In this document: positions 26,190 to 36,595 of the stretch, piece after piece
Layout: every line of letters starts with the position of its first letter
Numbering within the stretch: position 1 is the first letter of the stretch
DNA from: an uncultured Nocardioides sp.
GTDB lineage: Bacteria; Actinomycetota; Actinomycetes; Propionibacteriales; Nocardioidaceae
DNA length: 64,000 bases
Direction of reading: 5' to 3'
NCBI RefSeq assembly: GCF_947488515.1
Contig: NZ_CANKZF010000001.1
Coordinates: forward strand, 744,001 to 808,000
Position numbers and translations under genes: made by a program
Notes under the pieces: generated by a model
Database searches by the model: none
Told to the model about the DNA's origin: nothing
Seen by the model: only the letters and a program-made list of their open reading frames with translations

Positions 26190-26599
26190 TAGCCCTGCTC
26201 CGCGCGGTAGGCGGCCCAGGCGGCGGCACGCTCGCGCTCGATCTTGCGACCGAGCAGGTCCGCGCCCGTCCAGAGTGCGGCGAAGACGAGGCCGAGGCCG
26301 AACATCACGGGGACGACGAAGCCCAGAACGATCGCAGCGACCTGCACGAGGTAGCCCGCGACGTAGGCCCACTCGGCCCGCAGCATGCCGGCCAGCAGCA
26401 GGCACACGACCGCGAGCCCGAGGCCGACGGCCACCGCGGTGCCGGCCGCGACGTCGGCGATGGTGATCATCACCGGCGTGGTCAGGCCGAGGGTGATCGC
26501 CTCGAGGCTCAGCACGGCGGCAGCCATGCCACGCCGCGGCGAGCGCTCGGTGTTGGTCGGCACCTGGTCGTCGGCGGGGTCGGGGGCCTGGTCGCTCAC
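26189..26599 (-). CDS. DUF4233 membrane protein
   Basis: 136 residues with four predicted membrane spans after a short acidic cytosolic N-terminus, then a basic amphipathic tail (KIERERAAAWAAYRAEQG). DUF4233 proteins are encoded immediately after folC in many actinobacteria; their role is unknown. GTG 26599 overlaps the folC stop (GTGA), so translation is coupled to FolC. The last base of the inverted-repeat element lies within the stop codon. Confidence 0.85.
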   Translation of the reverse strand: MSDQAPDPADDQVPTNTERSPRRGMAAAVLSLEAITLGLTTPVMITIADVAAGTAVAVGLGLAVVCLLLAGMLRAEWAYVAGYLVQVAAIVLGFVVPVMFGLGLVFAALWTGADLLGRKIERERAAAWAAYRAEQG

Positions 26600-27957
26600 C
26601 GGCGGCCCTTCAGCAGGGAGCGAGCCTCGCCCACGGTGACCACCGAGCCGGTGACGAGCACCGCACCGGCGCCGATCGAGACGGTGATGGCCTCTCCCGC
26701 CTCGGCCAGCGTCGCGGCCCGGTCGATCGCGTCGGCCAGGTCGGGCACGACGCTGACGCGGTCCTCACCGAAGACCTCCGCGGCGGCGCGACCGAGCGCG
26801 GCGGCCGACATGGATCGCGGGGTGGAGTTCTGGGTGCACACGAGGTGCTCGAGGTACGGCTCGAAGGCGGCGAGCAGGCCCTCGTGGTCCTTGTCCTCCA
26901 TCACGCCCATCACCCCGACCAGCGGGCTGAACGAGAAGGAGTCCTCCAACGCTGCCGCCGCGGCCTCGGCCCCGTGCGGGTTGTGTGCGGCGTCGAGCAG
27001 GATCGTGGGGCTGCGCCGGATGATCTCCAGGCGCCCGGGTGAGGTGACCTCGGCGAACGCCGCGCGCACCACCTCGTCGTCGAGCACGCCGGTCCCGGCG
27101 AACGCCTCGACCGCGGCGAGCGCCACGGCGGCGTTCTGGGCCTGGTGGGCGCCGTAGAGCGGCAGGAACAGGTCGTCGTACGTCGCGCGCAGGCCCTGCA
27201 GCGAGATGACCTGGCCACCGACGGCGGGGGTGCGTGCGACCACGCCGAACTCCATGCCTTCCCGGGTGATGGTCGCGCCGACCTCGGCGGCGCGCTCGAG
27301 GAGCACCGCGGCGACCTCGGGCGTCTGCTCGGCCAGCACGACGACGGAGCCGGGCTTGATGATCCCGGCCTTCTCGGCCGCGATGGTCACGGCGTCGTCG
27401 CCGAGGTACTTGGCGTGGTCGACGGCGATCGGCAGCACGACGGCGACATCGGCGTCGATGACGTTGGTGGCGTCCCAGCTGCCGCCCATCCCGACCTCGA
27501 CCACGGCGACGTCGACCGGAGCGTCGGCGAAGGCGGCGTAGGCCATCCCGACGATCGTCTCGAAGAAGCTGAGCGGGTGGTCCTGCTCGGCGTCGACGAG
27601 GTGGGTGTAGGGGGCGACGTCGTTGAAGGCGCGCACGAAGGCCTCGTCGTCCAGCGGCTCGCCGTCGATGCTGATCCGCTCGCTCATCCGCTCGAGGTGC
27701 GGGGAGGTGAAGCGCCCGGTGCGCAGGTCGAGCGCGCGCAGCAGCGTCTCGATGATCCGGCTGGTGCTGGTCTTGCCGTTGGTGCCGGTGAGGTGGATCG
27801 AGCGGAAGGAGTGCTGGGGCTCGCCGAGCAGCTCGGTGAACGCCAGGATCCGGTCGAGGCTGGGCTCGAGCTTGGTCTCGGGCCAGCGGGACAGCAGGGC
27901 GTCCTCGACCTCGTCGAAGGTCTGGGCCAGGCGCGGGGCATCAGGGGCATCAGTCAT
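26596..27957 (-). CDS. folC: Bifunctional folylpolyglutamate synthase/dihydrofolate synthase
   Basis: 453-residue ligase that adds glutamate to dihydropteroate and to reduced folates, using ATP. The P-loop HLTGTNGKTST lies near residue 55, folate-binding loop residues FTSPHLERMSERI follow, then VVEVGMGG and the C-terminal Mur-ligase-like domain with LLDAAHNPHGAEA. It is followed by DUF4233 and ndk on the same strand. There is no Shine-Dalgarno sequence; a TAGACT element shared with the valS promoter lies 9 nt before the ATG. Confidence 0.95.
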   Translation of the reverse strand: MTDAPDAPRLAQTFDEVEDALLSRWPETKLEPSLDRILAFTELLGEPQHSFRSIHLTGTNGKTSTSRIIETLLRALDLRTGRFTSPHLERMSERISIDGEPLDDEAFVRAFNDVAPYTHLVDAEQDHPLSFFETIVGMAYAAFADAPVDVAVVEVGMGGSWDATNVIDADVAVVLPIAVDHAKYLGDDAVTIAAEKAGIIKPGSVVVLAEQTPEVAAVLLERAAEVGATITREGMEFGVVARTPAVGGQVISLQGLRATYDDLFLPLYGAHQAQNAAVALAAVEAFAGTGVLDDEVVRAAFAEVTSPGRLEIIRRSPTILLDAAHNPHGAEAAAAALEDSFSFSPLVGVMGVMEDKDHEGLLAAFEPYLEHLVCTQNSTPRSMSAAALGRAAAEVFGEDRVSVVPDLADAIDRAATLAEAGEAITVSIGAGAVLVTGSVVTVGEARSLLKGRR

Positions 27958-27966
27958 GGCGCCCCG

Positions 27967-27995
27967 AGTCTATTGACCGGGTCAGCAGGTGACGA
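27967..27995 (-). promoter_or_regulatory. Candidate folC promoter (short or absent leader)
   Basis: On the minus strand a TCGTCA hexamer (27995-27990), a 17-bp spacer and TAGACT (27972-27967) precede the folC ATG by 9 nt. The 13-base string around the -10 (27964-27976) is identical to the one before valS (30019-30031), which strengthens both calls. It lies within the 3' end of the secreted-protein gene. Confidence 0.5.
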
Positions 27996-29006
27996 CCCGC
28001 CGCCACGGCTTCACGACCTCGAGCGACCTCCCGTCGACCGGTCGCGCGCGGAACTGGTCCAACGCATCGGCCCAGCGCGGGTCGGACGTCCCGGTGACGT
28101 ACATCGACGAGCCCTGGTCGGCGAGGACGAGGCCGTACTTCTTCGTCGCCACGACGATCGTGCGGGCGACGCCGGTGTAGCGCCTGGCCGGGAACGACCG
28201 CGCGAGCCGGAAGCGGAGGCCATAGGCGGGCAGGTCGCGCGCCGTGTTGCCGCCCGGACCGCAGTGGCGGGCCGGCCACGTGTACGCGGAGCGGGCGGAC
28301 GGGAGCGTGAAGCGCAGCGCGTGGGTGATCCGCCCGGACGCCGCCTCCTCGTAGGACAGCAGCCCGGGGAGGATCGGCAGGCCGGCGGCGTCGGCCGAGG
28401 TCCAGCCGGCCGGGCGCAGCCGGTTGGACGACAGGTCCCAGCGGGCGGCCGACGCGGCCCGCCAGCCGACGACCTCCCCCGAGGCGTCGCGCACCCGCTC
28501 GGCGGCGTACAGCTCGATGAGGTCGCAGGTGTCGCGGCGGACCGTGACCACGTGGCGGTCGCCCTCGTCCGGGTCGGGGTCGCGGGCGCTGCCGCCCTCG
28601 ATCGCCGCGTCGGCCGGCACGAAGACCGGACCGCGGTCGCTCTCGTCGCGGTAGTCCTCCCCGTCGGTGCCGAAATGCAGCGGCAGCAGCGGCTGGTCCT
28701 CGTCGACGACGTTGACCGGGATGCCGTAGTGGACCTCGGTGGCGCCGAGGTCGAGGTGCAGGTCGTGGCCCGCCGCCTGCTTGCGGACGATCGCCGACGA
28801 CGACCTCCACACCGGCCGCCGGTCGATGCGCCTGTTCCACGGGTTGTCGGCGGGGAAGACCTCGCAACCGCCGACGGCGTGGACGCGTGCGGGGCGATCC
28901 GGTGCCTGCGCCGCGGGCGCCGAGCCGGCCAGCACCGGCGACGAGGCGGTGGCGACGACGACCAGGGACAGGTGAGGACCAGGCTGTGAACCAGGACGGG
29001 CCGCAT
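27982..29006 (-). CDS. Uncharacterised secreted protein with an apparent frameshift in the signal peptide
   Basis: The long frame from 27982 encodes about 318 intact residues of an exported protein. An Ala-rich signal-peptide end (VVVATASSPVLAGSAPAAQA) precedes CEVFPADNPWN, and paired Cys residues plus DGEDYRDESDRGPVF follow. It has no usable start codon at the front. The natural start, ATG 29006 (MRPVLVHSLVLT), lies in another frame 9 nt after the GNAT stop. Adding one base near the G-run at 28965-28967 would join the frames into a normal signal peptide and a 341-residue protein. The gap may be a real mutation, a slippage site or a sequencing error. The alternative is a GTG at 28935 without a signal peptide. 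No domain was recognised. Confidence 0.65.
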
Positions 29007-29015
29007 CCGCCGAGA

Positions 29016-29957
29016 CTAGGTCGTCCCGGGGACGGTGACGAGGTGCTCGGCCATGTCGACCGTCGGCTCGTAGCCCAGTCCCGCGTAGATCTTGTTGGAG
29101 GTGGGGTTCGCCCGGTCGGTGAACAGGCACATCCGGTGGCCCGCCTCGAGGCCGCGACGCGTCAGCTCCCCGACGACGTACGACGCGATGCCGCGACCGC
29201 GGAACTCCTTGGGCGTGTAGACCGGACCGATCCGGCCGACGCCGTAGGCCGGCAGCCCGGAGCCGGTCAGGTGGGCGACCGTGCCGTCGGGGAGCTCCCA
29301 CAGCCACTCGACGCCCTCGCGGATGCGCACCAGCACGCTGTCGAGGGTGTTGTGCTCGCCCGACGCCGGGTCCGGCTCGCGGCCGGCCTGCTCGTCGGCC
29401 TCGGCGTGGAACGCCTCGAACCACGCGAGCACGAGCGCGGCGTCGTCCTCCGTCGCCTGCCGCAGCCGGCCCTCGGGGGCGGGCGGCACGTCGACGGACG
29501 TGGCCTCCCACAGGCGGGTCGCCTTGTCGGTGACGACCTCTCCCCCGACCAGGTCGGCCGTCGACCGGGCCAGCACGGCGGCGCCCGGGAGGGCACCGTT
29601 GGCGCCGCCCAGGAGCTCCCCGCGCTCGTGGAGGGCAGCGGCGAGCGCACGTGCGGCGGGATCGGACAGCGGCATCGAGAAGGACGGGTGGGGCTTGAAC
29701 GGAGCGGTCCTCATCACCGCACTCACGACCTCGCCGGACCCGTCACGGACCACGACCCACCACCGCTCGAAGGGCGCGTCGACCTCGGCCCACGAGTCCC
29801 GGCCGTCCGCGAGCTCGCGGGCGGTCCGCTGGCTCACGCTCGCGATGACGCTGCCCAGCACGGGGTCGGTCGCCAGCAGCTCGCCGGCCGCGTCGAGGAA
29901 GGGCTGCGGGGTGTCGAAGAACTCCAGCGTGAGGTCGTCGTCGGTCGAGAGAGCCAT
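29016..29957 (-). CDS. GNAT family N-acetyltransferase
   Basis: 313-residue protein with a C-terminal GNAT domain. VGRIGPVYTPKEFRGRGIASYVVGEL contains the acetyl-CoA pyrophosphate-binding R-G-R-G-I motif, and FTDRANPTSNKIYAGLGYEP is motif B. The N-terminal half resembles the accessory domain of larger acetyltransferases of unknown substrate. TAGCGT lies 6 nt before the ATG, consistent with a leaderless transcript divergent from valS. The downstream secreted-protein gene probably shares its mRNA. Confidence 0.82.
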   Translation of the reverse strand: MALSTDDDLTLEFFDTPQPFLDAAGELLATDPVLGSVIASVSQRTARELADGRDSWAEVDAPFERWWVVVRDGSGEVVSAVMRTAPFKPHPSFSMPLSDPAARALAAALHERGELLGGANGALPGAAVLARSTADLVGGEVVTDKATRLWEATSVDVPPAPEGRLRQATEDDAALVLAWFEAFHAEADEQAGREPDPASGEHNTLDSVLVRIREGVEWLWELPDGTVAHLTGSGLPAYGVGRIGPVYTPKEFRGRGIASYVVGELTRRGLEAGHRMCLFTDRANPTSNKIYAGLGYEPTVDMAEHLVTVPGTT

Positions 29958-29999
29958 GGCCGCACGCTAGGCCCACCGCACGCTGGGTCGATACTCGTT

Positions 30000-30028
30000 T
30001 TCGCAGGCCGGAGGCCCGTCAATAGACT
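30000..30028 (+). promoter_or_regulatory. Candidate leaderless valS promoter
   Basis: TTCGCA (30000-30005), a 17-bp spacer and TAGACT (30023-30028) are followed 6 nt later by the valS ATG, so transcription should start at the A of the start codon. No Shine-Dalgarno sequence is present. Confidence 0.6.
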
Positions 30029-30034
30029 CGGAGC

Positions 30035-32668
30035 ATGACTGAGAACCCCAGCACCCAGGCCCCGGAGGCCGGCCCGACGACATCGAGCACCGACACGCGT
30101 GCCGTCGTCGTACCGGAGCGACCGGCGCTGGAGGGCCTGGAGGACAAGTGGTCCCGGGCGTGGGCCGACAACGACACCTACGCCTTCGACCGCACCCAGC
30201 CGCGGGAGAACGTCTACTCCATCGACACTCCCCCGCCGACCGTCAGCGGCTCGCTGCACGTCGGCCACGTCTACTCCTACAGCCACACCGACCTCATCGC
30301 GCGCTACCAGCGCATGCAGGGCAAGGCCGTCTTCTACCCGATCGGCTGGGACGACAACGGCCTGCCGACCGAGCGCCGCGTACAGAACTACTTCGGCGTC
30401 CGCTGCGACCCGACCCTGCCCTACGAGGCCGACTTCACCCCGCCGGAGAAGCCGGACCCCAAGCGACAGGTCGCCATCAGCCGGCCCAACTTCATCGAGC
30501 TGTGCGAGCAGCTCGTCGTCGAGGACGAGAAGGCCTTCGAGGCGCTGTGGCGCCAGCTCGGCCTGTCGGTCCAGTGGAACCCGACCTACACGACCATCGG
30601 TGACCACTCGCGCACCGTCAGCCAGCGCGCGTTCCTTCGCAACTTCGCCCGTGGCGAGGCCTACCTCTCCGAGGCGCCGACGCTGTGGGACGTCACGTTC
30701 CAGACCGCCGTCGCGCAGGCCGAGCTCGAGGCGCGCGACTACCCGGGTGCCTACCACCGCGTGGCCTTCCACAAGCCCGACGGCACCCCGATCCACATCG
30801 AGACCACGCGCCCCGAGCTGATCCCGAGCGTCGTCGCGCTGATCGCCCACCCCGACGACGAGCGCTACCAGGACGTCTTCGGCACCACGGTCACGTCGCC
30901 GGTCTTCGGGGTCGAGATCCCGGTCCTCGCCCACCACGCCGCCGAGCCCGACAAGGGCGCCGGCATCGCGATGTGCTGCACCTTCGGTGACCTCACCGAC
31001 GTGATGTGGTGGCGCGAGCTGAGCCTCCCGGTCCGCACGGTCGTCGGCCGCGACGGACGCCTGGTCCGCGAGACGCCCGAGTGGCTCGCCGCCGAGCCCG
31101 CCGCGACGGCGTACGCCGAGATGGCCGGCAAGACGACCTTCAGCGCCCGCGAGGCGATCGTCGCGATGCTCCGCGAGTCGGGCGACCTCGACGGCGAGCC
31201 CAAGGCGACCCAGCGCATGGCGAACTTCTACGAGAAGGGCGACAAGCCGCTCGAGATCGTCGCCACCCGCCAGTGGTACATCAAGAACGGCGGCAAGGAC
31301 GCAGCGCTCCGCAAGGAGATGCTGGTCCGCGGCGAGGAGATCACCTGGATCCCCACCCACATGAAGCACCGCTACGACAACTGGGTCGGCGGCCTCAACG
31401 GCGACTGGCTGATCTCGCGCCAGCGGTTCTTCGGCATCCCCTTCCCGGTCTGGTACCCCCTCGACGCCGACGGCGAGCCCGACCACGACCACCCGCTGAT
31501 GCCGAGCGAGGACCAGCTGCCCATCGACCCGTCGACGCAGGCGCCCGGCGGCTACACCGAGGACCAGCGGGGCAAGCCCGGCGGCTTCGTCGGCGACCCC
31601 GACGTGATGGACACGTGGGCGACGTCCTCGCTGACCCCGCAGATCGCCGGCATGTGGGAGGTCGACGACGACCTGTTCTCCCGGGTCTTCCCCTACGACC
31701 TCGCCACCCAGGCGCACGACATCATCCGCACCTGGCTGTTCTCGCGCGTGGTCCGTGCCGACTTCGAGAACGGCGTCGTCCCGTGGTCGCACGCGATGAT
31801 CTCCGGCTTCATCGTCGACCCCGACCGCAAGAAGATGTCGAAGTCCAAGGGAAACGTCGTCGTCCCGACCGACATCCTCGACAAGTACGGCGCCGACGCC
31901 GTCCGCTGGCGCGCCGCCATCGGCCGTCCCGGCATGGACTCCCCCTTCGACGAGTCGCAGATGAAGGTCGGCCGACGCCTGGCGATGAAGGTCCTCAACG
32001 CCTCGAAGTTCGTCCTCGGCAACGTCGGCGCCGTCGAGCTCAGCCCGGCCGCCGTCAGCGCCCCGGTCGACTGCGCCCTGCTGGGCCGGCTCGAGGTCGT
32101 CGTCCGCCGGGCGACCGAGGCCTTCGACGCCTACGACTACACGACCGCGCTCGAGGTCACCGAGAAGTTCTTCTGGGAGTTCTGCGACGACTACCTCGAG
32201 CTGGTCAAGGAGCGCGCGTACGACGCCGAGGGCGGCGCGGGCACCGACTCCGCGCGCGCCACGCTGGCCATCGCGCTGCACGTGCAGCTCCGGCTGCTCG
32301 CGCCGTTCCTGCCCTACGCCACCGAGGAGGTCTGGTCGTGGTGGCAGGACGGCTCCATCCACCACGCCTCGTGGCCCACCGCCGCCGACCTCGGCTCGGC
32401 TGCTGCCTCGCAGCCGCTGGTCCTCGACGCCGTGGCGGCTGCACTCACCGGCATCCGCGGCGCCAAGTCGCAGGCCAAGGCCAAGATGCGCGCCCCGCTC
32501 TCCCGCGTCGAGATCACCGGCCCGGCCTCCCTGGTGGAAGCCGCCCAGCAGGCGCAGGACGACCTGCGGGCCGTCGGCACCATCGTCGGGGACCTGGACT
32601 TCGTCACCGACGAGTCCGCCACCGAGCTGCGGGTGACCGCTGCGGAGCTCGCGCCCACCGAGGACTGA
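30035..32668 (+). CDS. valS: Valine--tRNA ligase
   Basis: 877-residue class I aminoacyl-tRNA synthetase charging tRNA-Val. The HIGH-type motif is [13 protein letters not shown] near residue 73, the KMSKS motif is [11 protein letters not shown] near residue 605, and the CP1 editing domain (THRPE-type TTRPELIPS) lies between them. The segment [19 protein letters not shown] marks the alternative, archaeal-like ValS subtype found in some actinobacteria rather than the E. coli type. No long C-terminal coiled coil is evident. The gene is monocistronic and ends at a strong hairpin at 32677-32716. Confidence 0.95.
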   Translation: MTENPSTQAPEAGPTTSSTDTRAVVVPERPALEGLEDKWSRAWADNDTYAFDRTQPRENVYSIDTPPPTVSGSLHVGHVYSYSHTDLIARYQRMQGKAVFYPIGWDDNGLPTERRVQNYFGVRCDPTLPYEADFTPPEKPDPKRQVAISRPNFIELCEQLVVEDEKAFEALWRQLGLSVQWNPTYTTIGDHSRTVSQRAFLRNFARGEAYLSEAPTLWDVTFQTAVAQAELEARDYPGAYHRVAFHKPDGTPIHIETTRPELIPSVVALIAHPDDERYQDVFGTTVTSPVFGVEIPVLAHHAAEPDKGAGIAMCCTFGDLTDVMWWRELSLPVRTVVGRDGRLVRETPEWLAAEPAATAYAEMAGKTTFSAREAIVAMLRESGDLDGEPKATQRMANFYEKGDKPLEIVATRQWYIKNGGKDAALRKEMLVRGEEITWIPTHMKHRYDNWVGGLNGDWLISRQRFFGIPFPVWYPLDADGEPDHDHPLMPSEDQLPIDPSTQAPGGYTEDQRGKPGGFVGDPDVMDTWATSSLTPQIAGMWEVDDDLFSRVFPYDLATQAHDIIRTWLFSRVVRADFENGVVPWSHAMISGFIVDPDRKKMSKSKGNVVVPTDILDKYGADAVRWRAAIGRPGMDSPFDESQMKVGRRLAMKVLNASKFVLGNVGAVELSPAAVSAPVDCALLGRLEVVVRRATEAFDAYDYTTALEVTEKFFWEFCDDYLELVKERAYDAEGGAGTDSARATLAIALHVQLRLLAPFLPYATEEVWSWWQDGSIHHASWPTAADLGSAAASQPLVLDAVAAALTGIRGAKSQAKAKMRAPLSRVEITGPASLVEAAQQAQDDLRAVGTIVGDLDFVTDESATELRVTAAELAPTED

Positions 32669-32676
32669 GAAAGCGC

Positions 32677-32716
32677 GATCCCCCTCACGCGCCGCCAGCG
32701 GTGCGTGAGGGGGATC
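32677..32716. terminator. Bidirectional terminator hairpin between valS and the repeat-protein gene
   Basis: A perfect 14-bp stem (32677-32690 with 32703-32716) around a 12-nt loop starts 9 bp after the valS stop. No long U-tract follows on the plus strand; on the minus strand a short T-run follows. It lies between convergent genes. Confidence 0.75.
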
Positions 32717-32743
32717 CGTGCGTCCGGGCCAGAACCCGGGGCG

Positions 32744-33700
32744 TCAGCCCTTGCCGTTCCCGTGGCCGTTGCCGTTGCCGTTGCCGGCGTTGCCGCTGTT
32801 GCCGGGGGCAGTGCCCGCGGGCGTGGCGGCCTGGGCGGCCTGGGCGGCCTCCCGCTCGGCGTCGCGCTGCGCCTTCGCCGCGTCGCGCTGCGCCTTGGCA
32901 GCGTCGCGCTCGGCGTCGCGCTGCGCCCTGGCCGCGTCGCGCTCAGCCTCCCGCTGCGCCTTGGCCGCGTCACGCTCAGCCTCCCGCTGCGCCTTCACCG
33001 CGTCGCGCTGTGCCTTCACCGCGTCGCGCTCGGCCTCCCGCTGCGCCTTCGCCGCGTCGCGCTCGGCCTCCCGCTGCGCCTTCGCCGCGTCACGCTCGGC
33101 CTCCCGCTGCGCCTTCGCCGCGTCGCGCTCGGCCTTGGCTGCGTCGCGGTCGGCCTCCCGCTGGGCCTTGGCTGCGTCGCGCTCGGCCTCCCGCTGGGCC
33201 TTGGCCGCCTCACGCTCAGCCTTCGCTGCGTCGCGCTCGGCGTCGCGGTCGATCGTCGTGGTGCTGCTGTCGTCCGTGGAGCTGTCGTCCGTGGAGCCGG
33301 GGTCGGTGCCCTGGTCGTCGGTGGACTGGTCGTCGGCGTCCGCGGAAGCGTCCTGGGAGCCGGTCGCGGAGTCGTCCGTGGCGGACGACCCGGAACCGCC
33401 GGAGGCCTCGGACCCCTTGGCGGCGGCCTTCTCGGCGGAGGCTGCAGCAACGACGACGGCGAGCGGCTGGGCGCTCAGCTCGGCGGGGATCGCGGCGGGG
33501 GCCTCAGCAGGGACGTCCTCCCGCGCCGGGCCGGCGGGGCGCTCTGACGGGGTGCGCTCGACCGGCGCGGAGATGGGCCGGCCGGGGTGGACGAGGCCGG
33601 TGAGCCCGAAGCCGCGGCCGACCGAGACGAACATGAGGACGGCGCAGAGCACTGCCACGAGAGCGAAACCGACGAGCGGCCGCTTCTGGTCAACCCCCAC
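32744..33700 (-). CDS. Membrane-anchored protein with long charged Ala/Arg/Glu/Lys helical repeats
   Basis: About 318 residues in four parts: an N-terminal membrane segment (VGFALVAVLCAVLMFVSV), a Pro/Ala stretch, an acidic Ser/Thr/Asp-rich linker, and about 130 residues of 11-residue units related to AERDAAKAQRE. It ends in a Gly/Asn-rich tail (GNGNGNGHGNGKG). The repeat should form a long single helix or coiled coil, as in TolA-like spacers. GTG 33700 is preferred because AAGGGG lies just upstream. ATG 33718 is an alternative, and ATG 33748 would fall inside the clpX terminator. No enzymatic domain or known family was recognised. Confidence 0.65.
   Translation of the reverse strand: MGVDQKRPLVGFALVAVLCAVLMFVSVGRGFGLTGLVHPGRPISAPVERTPSERPAGPAREDVPAEAPAAIPAELSAQPLAVVVAAASAEKAAAKGSEASGGSGSSATDDSATGSQDASADADDQSTDDQGTDPGSTDDSSTDDSSTTTIDRDAERDAAKAEREAAKAQREAERDAAKAQREADRDAAKAERDAAKAQREAERDAAKAQREAERDAAKAQREAERDAVKAQRDAVKAQREAERDAAKAQREAERDAARAQRDAERDAAKAQRDAAKAQRDAEREAAQAAQAATPAGTAPGNSGNAGNGNGNGHGNGKG
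32851..33246. repeat. Imperfect 33-bp tandem repeats within the coding region
   Basis: About a dozen degenerate 33-36 bp units encode the Ala/Arg/Glu/Lys helix. Long identical stretches between neighbouring units make this a likely site of length variation between strains. Confidence 0.75.
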
Positions 33701-33739
33701 GGGGTCCCCTTCCCACATGCTGACGAGACGCCAGTGTCT

Positions 33740-33775
33740 CCGGGCCATGACGCATGTTCTGCGTCGATGGCCCGG
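33740..33775. terminator. Hairpin downstream of clpX
   Basis: A 9-bp outer stem (33740-33748 with 33767-33775) is stacked on a 6-bp inner stem (33749-33754 with 33760-33765) with a 5-nt loop and one bulged base. It begins 46 bp after the clpX stop on the minus strand and so fits a terminator for clpX. Confidence 0.65.
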
Positions 33776-33820
33776 AATAGTCCGAAATGACTAGACCGTC
33801 ATGGTCATGTCGGACCAGGG

Positions 33821-35101
<1,281 letters not shown>

Positions 35102-35195
35102 GAGTCGTGTCCTCCAGTCTCGCCGGGAAAGGGCCCCGGCACTCCACACCTTGCGCTGTGCTGCCTTGCAGTGGGCCGTACGACGGTACCCCGCG

Positions 35196-35216
35196 CCGGC
35201 CCCCGACGGGGGCCGG
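35196..35216. terminator. GC-rich hairpin between clpP2 and clpX
   Basis: A perfect 9-bp stem (35196-35204 with 35208-35216) with a 3-nt loop lies in the 158-bp gap between clpP2 and clpX. It could reduce read-through so that clpX is expressed partly from its own promoter. There is no U-tract. Confidence 0.45.
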
Positions 35217-35259
35217 ACACGAGATGTCGTCGGCCATCATTTCGAGCGTCGGCGCACCC

Positions 35260-35868
35260 TCAGACGAGGGCCGGGGCGCCCTTGCGGGACTCGATGACCG
35301 CGTCGATCAGGCCGTACTCGACGGCCTGCTCGGCGGTCAGGATCTTGTCGCGCTCGATGTCGCGGCTGACCTGGTCGATGTCCTTGCCGCTGGAGTCGGC
35401 GATCATCTTCTCCAGGAGCTCGCGCATGCGCAGGATCTCGTTGGCCTGGATCTCGATGTCGGAGGTCTGGCCGAACGTGCCCTCGGTGTAGGGCTGGTGG
35501 ATCAGGATGCGGCTGTTGGGCAGCGCCATCCGCTTGCCCTTGGCGCCGGCGCCCAGCAGGATCGCTGCCGCCGAGGCCGCCTGGCCCAGGCACACCGTCT
35601 GCACGTCGGGCTTGATGAACCTCATCGTGTCGTAGATGGCCGTCAGCGCCGTGAACGAGCCACCGGGGCTGTTGATGTAGATGCTGATGTCGGTGTCGGG
35701 GTTCATCGTCTCCAGGCACATCAGCTGGGCGATGACCGCGTTGGCCACGTCGTCGCTGATGGGCGTGCCGAGGTAGATGATGCGCTCCTCGAACAGCTTG
35801 GCGTAGGGGTCGATGCGACGGAAGCCGTAGGAGGTGCGCTCTTCCCACTGCGGGATGTAGTAGTTCAT
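35260..35868 (-). CDS. clpP2: ATP-dependent Clp protease proteolytic subunit ClpP2
   Basis: 202-residue serine protease subunit. The catalytic Ser is in LGQAASAAAILLGAG, His in ILIHQPYT and Asp near IERDKILTAEQA. Sequence details (YNKLFEERII-like start, TVCLGQAASAAA) match actinobacterial ClpP2, which forms a mixed tetradecamer with ClpP1 and docks ClpX/ClpC. It begins 2 bp after the clpP1 stop, so the pair is certainly co-transcribed. Confidence 0.95.
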   Translation of the reverse strand: MNYYIPQWEERTSYGFRRIDPYAKLFEERIIYLGTPISDDVANAVIAQLMCLETMNPDTDISIYINSPGGSFTALTAIYDTMRFIKPDVQTVCLGQAASAAAILLGAGAKGKRMALPNSRILIHQPYTEGTFGQTSDIEIQANEILRMRELLEKMIADSSGKDIDQVSRDIERDKILTAEQAVEYGLIDAVIESRKGAPALV

Positions 35869-35870
35869 GT

Positions 35871-36512
35871 TCAGTCCTTGGTCCGGGCCGGGCGGCCCTC
35901 GTCGGCGGCTTCGCGGGCGTTGGTGACGACCTTGTCGACGAGCCCGTACTCGACGGCCTGCTCGGCGGTGAACCACCGGTCGCGGTCGGCGTCGGCGACG
36001 ACCTGCTCGACGGTCTGGCCGGTGTGGTCGGCGATCAGGTCGAGCAGCACCTTCTTGATGTGCAGCGACTGCTGGGCCTGGATCTTGATGTCGGAGGCGG
36101 AGCCACCCATGCCCGAAGAGGGCTGGTGCATCATGATGCGGGCGTGGGGCAGGGCGTAGCGCTTGCCCTTGGTGCCGGCGCAGAGCAGGAACTGGCCCAT
36201 CGAGGCCGCCAGGCCCATGCCCACCGTCGCCACGTCGTTGGGGATGTAGTTCATCGTGTCGTAGATCGCCATGCCGGCGTCGACCGAGCCGCCGGGGCTG
36301 TTGATGTGGAGGAAGATGTCGGCCTCCGGGTCCTCCGCGGAGAGCAGGAGGAGCTGCGCGCAGATCGCGTTGGCGTTCTGGTCGCGCACCTCCGAGCCGA
36401 GGAAGACGATGCGCTCACGGAGGAGTCGCTGGTAGATGTGGTCGTCGAGGCCATACATCCCACCGGCGCCGTTCATCTCGGGCGAGAGGGCTGGGCTGGA
36501 GTTCTGGTTCAC
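35871..36512 (-). CDS. clpP1: ATP-dependent Clp protease proteolytic subunit ClpP1
   Basis: 213-residue subunit with Ser in [14 protein letters not shown], His in [10 protein letters not shown] and Asp in [11 protein letters not shown], matching actinobacterial ClpP1. The GTG at 36512 has no Shine-Dalgarno sequence, but TAGTGT lies 7 nt upstream, consistent with a leaderless start. A GTG at 36542 is the longer alternative. A ClgR-type box is present 52-65 bp upstream of the start. Confidence 0.93.
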   Translation of the reverse strand: MNQNSSPALSPEMNGAGGMYGLDDHIYQRLLRERIVFLGSEVRDQNANAICAQLLLLSAEDPEADIFLHINSPGGSVDAGMAIYDTMNYIPNDVATVGMGLAASMGQFLLCAGTKGKRYALPHARIMMHQPSSGMGGSASDIKIQAQQSLHIKKVLLDLIADHTGQTVEQVVADADRDRWFTAEQAVEYGLVDKVVTNAREAADEGRPARTKD

Positions 36513-36563
36513 GCTGGCGACACTAGCCGGAAGGACGGACACTTCCACGCGCTGACCCACCCT

Positions 36564-36577
36564 GTTCGCCCACAGCG
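36564..36577. promoter_or_regulatory. Candidate ClgR operator upstream of clpP1P2
   Basis: GTTCGC, five bases, then GCG matches the ClgR consensus known from Streptomyces and related actinobacteria, where ClgR activates clpP1P2 and other protease genes. It is correctly placed before clpP1. It is a single site, and its short length allows chance occurrence. Confidence 0.55.
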
Positions 36578-36595
36578 GATTCGGGCCCGGCACGC

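Noticed and set aside
26016..26405. Minus-strand 129-codon frame crossing the inverted-repeat element
   Set aside because: Its upstream half is the shadow of DUF4233 and its downstream half is the structured repeat; it has no start signal.
32851..33246. Possible CRISPR-like array because of regular 33-bp repeats
   Set aside because: The repeats are contiguous without unique spacers, imperfect, and in frame with a protein-coding gene.
33701..33748. Longer N-terminus (ATG 33748) for the repeat protein
   Set aside because: The start would lie inside the clpX terminator hairpin and has no ribosome-binding site.
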